Positions 7,323-13,213 of a stretch of DNA of 13,410 nucleotides are shown piece after piece. The notes beneath the pieces are model-generated. The model did not search any database. It was not told the origin of the DNA and worked only from the letters and a program-made list of their open reading frames with translations. A program made the position numbers and the translations under genes. The stretch's first letter is position 1. The number at the start of each line of letters is the position of its first letter. This stretch comes from Methanomicrobiales archaeon (lineage in GTDB: Archaea; Halobacteriota; Methanomicrobia; Methanomicrobiales; Methanospirillaceae), in contig JAAYPD010000045.1 of assembly GCA_012520015.1 (NCBI GenBank), positions 1 through 13,410 of the forward strand, read 5' to 3'.

Positions 7323-7374
7323 TTTCGACGCCGAAAATTAACAAGATATATATGTATTACCGTCGAAATTTTCG
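7323..7374 (+). promoter_or_regulatory. TATA box flanked by two inverted repeats (promoter of the secreted protein gene)
   Basis: TATATAT at 7347-7353 is a good TATA box, predicting a transcript start near 7375. It is bracketed by TTTCGACG (7323-7330) with its exact reverse complement CGTCGAAA (7361-7368), and by CGAAAATT (7332-7339) with AATTTTCG (7367-7374). Each side is also a local palindrome: TTTCG-ACGC-CGAAA on the left and CGAAA-T-TTTCG on the right. The right box lies between TATA and start site, where an archaeal repressor would block transcription; the left lies just upstream of the BRE position. Operator function is inferred from geometry only. Confidence 0.5.
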
Positions 7375-7424
7375 TGACCAGTTTGAATACGAAAGTGGTC
7401 AGACAATTGATGGGGTTGATTGAT

Positions 7425-8270
7425 ATGAGTGCCTGTAAACTGAGGCAGTTTAGCGTATTACTTATTATAATCCTGGTTCTTGCAACCGGGTGGGCATCTG
7501 CTGTCAGACCAACTTCTGCATTATATGATAATACCGGAATTACTACCACGATTGATGCAACCTGTATCGGTACACTACTGGTATATCATGATATGGAGTG
7601 GCAGCAGACGAACAAAGCCGGTGGTGCAAATCTTGCGAATAATACACTGACGAAGGATGAAACCAGGGCAATTTTCACGTACGGGGAGAATACCCTTGCT
7701 GCAAGGGGAACTACAAAGTACTCGAAAGAGTACAATATGGAAGGCTCTAATGTATCTGAGGGCAGAGATAACTTATATGCCAGACATATGGTGAATTATG
7801 AGGCCAATCTTGAAAACAGTGGATCAATGCTCTGGGATGAGAGGGCAACTATAACCTCGTTTGGAGCTGCAACAGATGGTGCTAATGTAGGCCGATGTGT
7901 CTTTGCCAGTGGTTCGTCCAGCGATGGCGCAGGGTTCAAGGGGACTGTATCTGCTGGAAGTGCCATGGATGTCAGCGAAGTTGCCGCGGTGACAACGGTG
8001 GGTGGCAGGGCAATATCGGAGAGTTCAAGTGTTCCGGTAAACCTGCGTTATGGATTTGATGCCCAGGGTCTTGGCACAGATGGTAATAACACTCTTGCTA
8101 AAGGATCTGCTGAAGTGTACATGCGAACCGACTTTAAAGTCTATGATAATGTCTATAATCAAACCGTAACCGGTGGAAATCAGACAACCAGGATAACTGA
8201 CAGACAGAGGACTGTTGCAAGCGGTCTCTTTGATCTGGCACAGACTCATGAGTTCTCCTCAACCATCTGA
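7425..8270 (+). CDS. Secreted or surface protein of unknown function
   Basis: I do not recognise the family. From ATG 7425 the product has 281 residues and begins with a clear Sec-type signal peptide: MSACKLRQ, then hydrophobic FSVLLIIILVLATGW, then ASA with likely cleavage after A26. There is no second membrane segment or C-terminal anchor. The mature part is rich in G, A, S, T and N, looks beta-strand-rich, has two cysteines (C47, C158) and five N-glycosylation sequons (N72, N109, N221, N245, N252), which suits an exported archaeal glycoprotein. In-frame starts at GTG 7374 and ATG 7410 are less likely: the first coincides with the predicted transcript start, while ATG 7425 has GGGGTTGAT (7412-7420), 7 of 9 matches to the consensus GGAGGTGAT, with a 4-nt spacer. 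The promoter has unusual symmetric boxes. A HEAT-repeat gene follows at once. Confidence 0.8.
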   Translation: MSACKLRQFSVLLIIILVLATGWASAVRPTSALYDNTGITTTIDATCIGTLLVYHDMEWQQTNKAGGANLANNTLTKDETRAIFTYGENTLAARGTTKYSKEYNMEGSNVSEGRDNLYARHMVNYEANLENSGSMLWDERATITSFGAATDGANVGRCVFASGSSSDGAGFKGTVSAGSAMDVSEVAAVTTVGGRAISESSSVPVNLRYGFDAQGLGTDGNNTLAKGSAEVYMRTDFKVYDNVYNQTVTGGNQTTRITDRQRTVASGLFDLAQTHEFSSTI

Positions 8271-8277
8271 TTTTTTT

Positions 8278-8751
8278 ATGCAATTTCAAGATATTGAGTC
8301 GATGCTGGATGATCTTCGAAATTCTGACAAGATTGTCCGTGCAAAGGCTACTGATCGGCTGATTAAAACCGGGACCAGGGCGGTGCCATATCTTCTGCCT
8401 TTACTTGATGATGAGGACTGGGTGATCAGGTACCGGTCGCTGGAAGCTTTGTCCGGGATCCGTGACACCGGCACGATAGATGCCATCATCAAAAAAACAG
8501 ATGACCCAAAAGATCATGTCAGGTACATGGCAGCAAAGGCCCTCTGTGCCATGAATGATGAAAGGGTGATCAATATTCTTGCAAAGATGCTGTCTGATGA
8601 TCACTCCTATACCCGTAAGATTGCTGCCGGTGGAATCGCAGTATCAGGAGACAGCTCTTCCGAAACGCTTCTGCAAAATGCCCTGGTTAGGGAGACAGAA
8701 CCTGATGTTCGTGCATGTCTTGAAGATGCACTTTGCCGGATGAAAAAATAA
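8278..8751 (+). CDS. Small HEAT-repeat protein
   Basis: The 157-residue product is built of four to five short alpha-alpha HEAT repeats of the PBS-lyase/EZ type, roughly at residues 15-45, 46-75, 76-107, 108-140 and a partial last one. Each has the VRxxAxxAL-like core, seen in IVRAKATDRL, VIRYRSLEAL, HVRYMAAKAL and YTRKIAAGGI. Such proteins are protein-binding scaffolds; no catalytic motif is visible and no partner can be named. It has no signal peptide, so is cytosolic, unlike the secreted protein encoded 7 nt upstream. An in-frame ATG at 8248 would add ten residues and overlap the upstream gene by 23 bp; neither start has a Shine-Dalgarno. ATG 8278 is chosen because the repeat fold begins directly after it. 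A run of seven T lies just before it (8271-8277). Confidence 0.8.
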   Translation: MQFQDIESMLDDLRNSDKIVRAKATDRLIKTGTRAVPYLLPLLDDEDWVIRYRSLEALSGIRDTGTIDAIIKKTDDPKDHVRYMAAKALCAMNDERVINILAKMLSDDHSYTRKIAAGGIAVSGDSSSETLLQNALVRETEPDVRACLEDALCRMKK

Positions 8752-8777
8752 AAAAGTGAAAGCCTGTCTTTGGCTTT
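8743..8777. terminator. Shared terminator hairpin between the HEAT gene and metS
   Basis: AAAGCC (8759-8764) and GGCTTT (8772-8777) form a 6-bp stem with a 7-nt loop between two converging genes. Read on the minus strand, the hairpin after the metS stop (TAG at 8787-8789) is followed by ACTTTTTTATTTTTT, the classic stem-plus-T-run shape. On the plus strand the following sequence is less T-rich, so termination is probably stronger for metS. Confidence 0.55.
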
Positions 8778-8786
8778 ACCTTATAC

Positions 8787-10784
8787 CTATCTTATTCTTG
8801 TTCCTGGAGGAACCTTTGTTTCAGGTCGAAGGAGAGATGCATCATCTCCTGCAGCCAGTATCATTCCATTGCTTTCAACGCCGAAAATTTTCGCAGGTTT
8901 TAAATTTGTACAGACCACCACGTCTTTTCCTGCCAGTTCTTCAGGGTCATGGAATTGTGCAATTCCGCTGACTATCTGCCTGACTTCATCGCCAATGCTC
9001 ACCTGCAGTTTTAGGAGTTTGTCTGATTTGGGAACCGGCTCGGCTGAGAGAATTTTACCGATCTTCATCTCCACCCTGGCAAACTCTTCAATAGTTATCT
9101 CCGGGGTTTTTGGTTTTTTCTCCTCATCCAGTGCATCTATCCTTTCACGAAGCCTCTTGTCAAGTTCAGCTGTCAGCTTATCGTCAATCTTTGTAAAGAC
9201 TATTGATGGTGCAGGAAGCGGCCCTGGACTCAGGGCTTCTTTCCCGGCAGAAAGTCCGTTCTCTGCGATCGGACTGTCCTGTCCAAGCTGTGCCCAGACA
9301 AGTGCGGCACGCTCAGGCATGACAGGTTCTACAAGAAGAGTCAGGGCCTTTGCAAGCTGAAGGCAGTTTTTCAGCACCTGTGCCATGGCGGGCTTATCAG
9401 TTTTTGCAAGTTTCCAGGGTTCTTTCCCCTGGATATAGGTATTTCCCCAGGCTGATAATGACAGGATTGTATCAACAGCACCCTTAAAGTCATACTCCTC
9501 TACAAGTTCTGTCACCTGAACAACTGCCTCATCTATCCTGTCAAAGATATCCTGCTCAACCACTCCATCATCAGGGACCCCGCCGAACTCTTTTTGTGAG
9601 AGATGGAGCGTTCGGTAAATGAAATTTCCAAGGTTATTGACTACCTCGTTATTTATCCGTTCCTGGAAGAGCTGCCATGAGAAGTTCATCTCCTTTGTAT
9701 GGCTGGTATAAGAGAGGAGGTAGTACCTGAGGTAGTCGGCAGGAAGGCCCTGGTCAAGGTAATCGTCATTGGTCCAGACCACGTATCCCCTTGACTTGGA
9801 GAACTTGTGATCATCTATCTTGAGCATTCCTGAGGCGACAACTGCGTGCGGGGTTCCATATCCTGCACCATGGAGCATGGCCGGCCAGAAGACGCAGTGA
9901 TGGTAAGTGATATCCTGCCCGATGAAGTGCGTCACCCGGGTGTCCTCGCCACACCAGCACTCTTTCCAGTCTTTTCCAATCTTCTCTGCCCATTCTTCTG
10001 TAAATCCGATGTACCCGACCGGGGCGTCAACCCAGACATAAACGACCAGTTCATCATGACCAGGAAACTTTACTCCCCAGTCAAGGGTCCTGGTAATGCA
10101 CCAGTCATGCAGGTCCTCATTCACCCAGCCAAGTGCATAATTAATGGCATTTTCTGTCCCTTTCAACTCTCCAAGGTACTCCCTGAGCCAGGACTGAAAA
10201 CCGCTGAGCCTGAAGAAAAAATGCTCCTGTTCGCGGTATTCTGCCCGGTTGCCACAGATTTTACATGACGGCTCCAATATTTCCCCTGGTTCAAGGTGTT
10301 TTCCGCAACCCTGGTCACACTCATCACCCCTTGCAGGTTTTTTACAATGAGGGCAGATGCCTTCCAGGTACCGGTCAGGAAGGAATTTATTGCATTTTGC
10401 ACAATATGCCTGCTGTATGACCTTTGGGTAGACATACCCCCGCTCTATGAGTCTTTCAACAAGATGTTTTGTCCTTGCATGTGTTGCTGGATCATCAGTC
10501 ATCCCAAAGTGATCAAAATGCACCTGCATCTTTGTGAAGGTGTCAAGGAAATGGGTATGGTACCGTTCGGATATTTCCCTTGGTGTGATTCCTTCTTTCT
10601 CCGCACTGACTACTATTGGAGTTCCATGATTATCTGAGCCGCAGATGAAGACTACTTCTTCTCCTCTCCGGCGCATGAATCGCACGTAAAAATCCGCAGG
10701 TACATAGGTCCGGAGGTGGCCAAGATGGCATGGGCCATTGGTATAAGGAAGGCCACAGGTAACAAGAAGTGGGCGGCTATTCAT
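8787..10784 (-). CDS. metG: Methionyl-tRNA synthetase with C-terminal tRNA-binding domain
   Basis: MetRS attaches methionine to initiator and elongator tRNA-Met. From ATG 10784 the product is 665 residues. It has class I motifs HLGH (20-23, HIGH type) and KFSKS (327-331, KMSKS type). A double zinc knuckle carries eight cysteines: C128, C131, C144, C147, C156, C160, C174 and C177. The anticodon-binding helices follow, and a Trbp111/EMAP-II-like OB-fold sits at about 564-665, preceded by a charged linker DEEKKPKTPE. This domain increases tRNA affinity and mediates dimerisation. The reading frame extends upstream to 10847, but the family's start MNSRPLLVTCGLPYTNG begins at ATG 10784, and a TATA box at 10809-10814 places the transcript start within about 2 nt of it, so the mRNA may be leaderless. 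Confidence 0.97.
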   Translation of the reverse strand: MNSRPLLVTCGLPYTNGPCHLGHLRTYVPADFYVRFMRRRGEEVVFICGSDNHGTPIVVSAEKEGITPREISERYHTHFLDTFTKMQVHFDHFGMTDDPATHARTKHLVERLIERGYVYPKVIQQAYCAKCNKFLPDRYLEGICPHCKKPARGDECDQGCGKHLEPGEILEPSCKICGNRAEYREQEHFFFRLSGFQSWLREYLGELKGTENAINYALGWVNEDLHDWCITRTLDWGVKFPGHDELVVYVWVDAPVGYIGFTEEWAEKIGKDWKECWCGEDTRVTHFIGQDITYHHCVFWPAMLHGAGYGTPHAVVASGMLKIDDHKFSKSRGYVVWTNDDYLDQGLPADYLRYYLLSYTSHTKEMNFSWQLFQERINNEVVNNLGNFIYRTLHLSQKEFGGVPDDGVVEQDIFDRIDEAVVQVTELVEEYDFKGAVDTILSLSAWGNTYIQGKEPWKLAKTDKPAMAQVLKNCLQLAKALTLLVEPVMPERAALVWAQLGQDSPIAENGLSAGKEALSPGPLPAPSIVFTKIDDKLTAELDKRLRERIDALDEEKKPKTPEITIEEFARVEMKIGKILSAEPVPKSDKLLKLQVSIGDEVRQIVSGIAQFHDPEELAGKDVVVCTNLKPAKIFGVESNGMILAAGDDASLLRPETKVPPGTRIR

Positions 10785-10807
10785 TGGGTATATTTTTGAT
10801 AATAAAT

Positions 10808-10816
10808 CTATAAAAT
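10808..10816 (-). promoter_or_regulatory. TATA box of metG
   Basis: On the minus strand this reads ATTTTATAG, a good archaeal TATA match centred near 10812. The expected transcript start near 10786 nearly coincides with the ATG at 10784, and no Shine-Dalgarno lies between them. Confidence 0.55.
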
Positions 10817-10838
10817 GTACAGAGGATGAAGGCCTCTG

Positions 10839-10850
10839 TTTTATCATATT
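10839..10850 (+). promoter_or_regulatory. Possible TATA box of the 10918 gene
   Basis: TTTTATCATATT is AT-rich and lies about 50-70 nt before the preferred start. Its predicted transcript start near 10870 leaves a leader holding the Shine-Dalgarno AGGTGA (10901-10906). Weak, by eye. Confidence 0.3.
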
Positions 10851-10917
10851 TCCAGCCGGAAAGTTAAGTCTGACAGGTTGTTGCGCAGAAAGTTACCATG
10901 AGGTGACCGGGCTGTTG

Positions 10918-11688
10918 ATGAAGAAGAAAAGAGAGTTAAAGACGATATCACTTGGCTCTGAACCAGATACTCCTCCGGTTTCTGTCCTTGTGAATTTTAT
11001 ATCAGAATATCGAGGAATCGAGGCTGACCTGATCACTTTTCAGATGCTCCTCTCTCGCTTCTCTCAAAAAAAGGCGGGAATTGATGAGATTGCAGTGGGC
11101 GGAAGTTTTTGCAGGTCGCGACTTGAAGAAGGGCTGACCTGGGACGAGGAGCTTGGGCCGCTTGTACGACCTGAAGTTATGGCGGCAGATTTTCGTCTCC
11201 TGGCAGGACATGGAGGAGAGGTAAAATCTGTCCACGAGAGCCCGGTGGTCTTGTCCTCATGCCCTCCGCCGGATGATGAAGACTCGTTTGCCGAGATGTT
11301 TCATGGGTTTCGCCAGGTGCTGAGGACATTGCGTGATAACGGAGCTTTTGGACATGTCATCCATCTCCAGGATCCCTCTTCCCTGGAACTGGAACTTTTA
11401 TCTGGTCCAAAAAGTCTTTTTTTCCTGAAACAACCAACGCCCACTGCACTTGAAGAGCTTTTGGAACATACATCAGACCTTGTCATCCAGGCAGATACTG
11501 TTTATCTTGTTGATGACCTGATGGACCGGTACCAGGTCAGGAACCTGATCCTGTACAATGCCAGCAATGTTCTCCCTGATGCCCTGCAGTACGTGGACAT
11601 GGATCATCTGAAGGTGGCCGGGTATGGAGCCGGGGATGAAGAGGGTTATTGGAAAAAAGTGAAGGAGTCAGCGGTTATTTACGAATAG
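10918..11688 (+). CDS. Uncharacterised cytosolic protein
   Basis: I do not recognise this 256-residue protein. It is acidic and has no signal peptide, membrane segment or repeats. A lysine-rich N-terminus (MKKKRELK) leads into VSVLVNFISEYRGIEADLITF. Cysteines C65 and C115 are isolated, so no metal site is evident. A hydrophobic-strand/helix pattern (HVIHLQD, SDLVIQADTVYLVDDL, NLILYNAS) suggests an alpha/beta fold. Codon use and spacing look like those of neighbouring genes, so it is very likely expressed. Candidate starts are GTG 10903, TTG 10915 and ATG 10918; the AGGTGA at 10901-10906 overlaps the GTG and so argues for one of the later two. The gene is divergent from metG and overlaps the DHH gene tail to tail by 14 nt. 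Confidence 0.8.
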   Translation: MKKKRELKTISLGSEPDTPPVSVLVNFISEYRGIEADLITFQMLLSRFSQKKAGIDEIAVGGSFCRSRLEEGLTWDEELGPLVRPEVMAADFRLLAGHGGEVKSVHESPVVLSSCPPPDDEDSFAEMFHGFRQVLRTLRDNGAFGHVIHLQDPSSLELELLSGPKSLFFLKQPTPTALEELLEHTSDLVIQADTVYLVDDLMDRYQVRNLILYNASNVLPDALQYVDMDHLKVAGYGAGDEEGYWKKVKESAVIYE

Positions 11689-12652
11689 AATCTGCGTACC
11701 TGGCAATTTTTTCAAACCAGCGGTTCTTTTTCAAAAGCCGGAGAAGTATCTTATCTTTAAGGGTAAAATTAAAGAACCCTCCCGCAGCGTTCGGATGGCC
11801 TCCTCCTCCAAACTCCTTTGCAATCTTATGGGATATTGGCGGGACTGATCTTATGGAAAACTTGCCTGACCCGGAGACCAGTACCTCGATATCTGATCCA
11901 AGTTCTTTTCGAAGGAATGCAGCGGTCTCGCTTGGGTACCCGTACATGGGCGCGACTACGGTGCGGTAATTTGTTCCAAGAACACTTGCTGCTTTTTTTG
12001 TTCTTCGCATGACCTTGTCTATTTCACGCATGATGTCTTCGTATTCGCTTCTTATCTTTTTGTCATCAAAGACTCCAAGCATGAGCATGTCGCGGACATG
12101 TTCCCGGTTTTCATGCCTCTGGAGTACAAGACCCAGAACACCTGATCGGGGGTCCTGGTGTTTCCACAGGTCATAATCACAGACGACAAGGGCTATCTCC
12201 TGTGCGATAAGGTCATCTGGTGCAAGATCACTTGCACAAATGCCACATGCACAACGGCCGGTATCGATATGGAGGAGATCTACGATGCTTTTTACATGCC
12301 CTATCTCATCTTCGTGCCACCGGTGATGATCCCTCCACTCAATTCTCCATCCTTTCTGTTTTAATCTTCGAAGGTGCTGTTCAACCCCTTTCCGGTACGA
12401 GAGATCGCTGATCGAGAGGGTATCTCCTTTTCCGGCAATCTGGGAGATGATATCAAGATACATCGGGAATTTTCCGACTGAACTGAATACTGTGTATACA
12501 CCTTCATCTCTGAACCTGATCCGGTGAACTGCATCGGCGCCGACTGCATCAAAATCATTGTGAGTCAGATGAACTATCTTTGCTGTCCGAAGAGCGATAT
12601 CTGCCTGGATTTTTGTGGTATCCGGTTTCGCACTCCGTCTCCTGAAAAACAT
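11675..12652 (-). CDS. DHH/DHHA1-family phosphoesterase
   Basis: DHH-DHHA1 proteins are metal-dependent phosphodiesterases that degrade short RNA or DNA oligonucleotides, cyclic dinucleotides or polyphosphate. The 325-residue product has the metal-binding motifs in order: THNDFD (30-35), the aspartate of ISDLS (D83), the signature RDHHRWH (107-113) and CDYD with D159. The C-terminal DHHA1 domain carries GGGGHPNAAGG (282-292), which binds substrate. Length and order fit NrnA-like nanoRNase/phosphodiesterases rather than full RecJ, but the substrate cannot be fixed from sequence. The N-terminus (MFFRRRSAKPD) is basic, with no signal peptide. The four consecutive cysteine/glycine-rich residues RCACGIC (133-139) within the DHH domain are notable. 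A weak TATA candidate on this strand lies near 12691-12698. Confidence 0.9.
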   Translation of the reverse strand: MFFRRRSAKPDTTKIQADIALRTAKIVHLTHNDFDAVGADAVHRIRFRDEGVYTVFSSVGKFPMYLDIISQIAGKGDTLSISDLSYRKGVEQHLRRLKQKGWRIEWRDHHRWHEDEIGHVKSIVDLLHIDTGRCACGICASDLAPDDLIAQEIALVVCDYDLWKHQDPRSGVLGLVLQRHENREHVRDMLMLGVFDDKKIRSEYEDIMREIDKVMRRTKKAASVLGTNYRTVVAPMYGYPSETAAFLRKELGSDIEVLVSGSGKFSIRSVPPISHKIAKEFGGGGHPNAAGGFFNFTLKDKILLRLLKKNRWFEKIARYADSIRK

Positions 12653-12747
12653 CGGGTTAATGTCAGTGTTATGATACCTTAATGGACGTGGTATATGGTT
12701 TACCGGTCCCGGGTACTAGTGCGTGAATATGTGATTTGAATGAAAAG

Positions 12748-12756
12748 TATTAATTA
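12748..12756 (+). promoter_or_regulatory. Possible TATA box of tRNA-Phe
   Basis: TATTAATTA is centred near 12752, which predicts a start near 12777, six bases before the mature tRNA. A second AT block (ATATATA, 12771-12777) is too close to the tRNA to be its TATA box. Confidence 0.4.
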
Positions 12757-12782
12757 GATATGAGCATAACATATATAGTCGC

Positions 12783-12856
12783 GCCTCAGTAGCTCAGACT
12801 GGGAGAGCGCCAGACTGAAGATCTGGTTGTCCCCGGTTCAAATCCGGGCTGAGGCA
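12783..12856 (+). tRNA. tRNA-Phe (anticodon GAA)
   Basis: The 74-nt sequence folds into a complete cloverleaf. The acceptor stem GCCTCAG (12783-12789) pairs with CTGAGGC (12849-12855), followed by discriminator A. The D arm is GCTC/GAGC, the anticodon stem CCAGA/TCTGG holds loop CTGAAGA with anticodon GAA at 12817-12819, and the T arm CCCGG-TTCAAAT-CCGGG is perfect. CCA is not encoded. G15 (12797) and C48 form the Levitt pair that archaeosine stabilises, linking this tRNA to the preQ0 operon in the same window. No intron is seen. Confidence 0.96.
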
Positions 12857-12867
12857 TGTAATCACTG

Positions 12868-12905
12868 CCTAATGCTTAAAACATTAGGTAAGATTTCTTT
12901 TTTTT
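12868..12905 (+). terminator. Stem-loop and T-run after tRNA-Phe
   Basis: CCTAATG (12868-12874) and CATTAGG (12882-12888) form a perfect 7-bp stem with a 7-nt loop, followed by TAAGATTTC and eight T (12898-12905). This is a good terminator for the tRNA transcript. Confidence 0.65.
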
Positions 12906-13186
12906 ATTTATTATGTTCATTGCGTTATGGTATTTGGGTACGAGCGTCAAACCTTAAAAAATATCGGAATAAGGCTTAAAGCACCAAAAATAATTTGGTA
13001 TGAGTTTTTATAAATGTTTCAAAATTTCTTGCTTCTTTATTTCATACTTTTCTTGTGAAATAAGATTACTATCTGACATATTTTTTATCTGCTCCATTTT
13101 TTAATTGGTTCAAGATTTGAGTATTCTGGATGAGGTATTGTATGTTGATTTTCCCATGAAAATTACATCTGATCAGTTAACTTTCA
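12906..13186. other. AT-rich stretch without a recognisable gene
   Basis: No convincing gene is seen on either strand. Two small inverted repeats stand out. ACCAAA-aataa-TTTGGT (12983-12999) is followed by a T-rich stretch. TTATTTCA (13037-13044) pairs with TGAAATAA (13056-13063) around an 11-nt loop. Base composition is clearly more AT-rich than the coding part of the window, as in intergenic or decayed mobile DNA. Confidence 0.5.
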
Positions 13187-13213
13187 TCATTTGTAACTGT
13201 TGCAATTTTCATG
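13148..13213. repeat. Nested inverted repeat
   Basis: CATGAAAATT (13155-13164) is the exact reverse complement of AATTTTCATG (13204-13213). Inside them CAGTTA (13174-13179) pairs with TAACTG (13194-13199), giving a two-tier stem with internal loops of 9 and 4 nt. The left arm is also part of a local palindrome, ATTTTC-CCAT-GAAAAT (13148-13163). The structure could be an RNA fold or the end of a decayed element. Confidence 0.45.

Noticed and set aside
8882..8893. Perfect 12-bp palindrome CGAAAATTTTCG, sharing ACGCCGAAAATT with the promoter box near 7328-7339
   Set aside because: It lies inside metG, where it encodes conserved residues AKIFGVES of the tRNA-binding domain; the match is probably chance.
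10785..10847. N-terminal extension of metG by 21 codons
   Set aside because: The extension includes the predicted TATA box and does not look like MetRS; ATG 10784 gives the family's normal start.
10898..10906. Two-codon minimal ORF ATG-AGG-TGA before the 10918 gene
   Set aside because: AGGTGA is better explained as the Shine-Dalgarno; the ATG in front has no ribosome binding site of its own.
12702..12722. Adjacent short palindromes ACCGGT, CCCGGG and ACTAGT near the DHH gene start
   Set aside because: Six-base palindromes are common by chance and there is no larger symmetrical arrangement.
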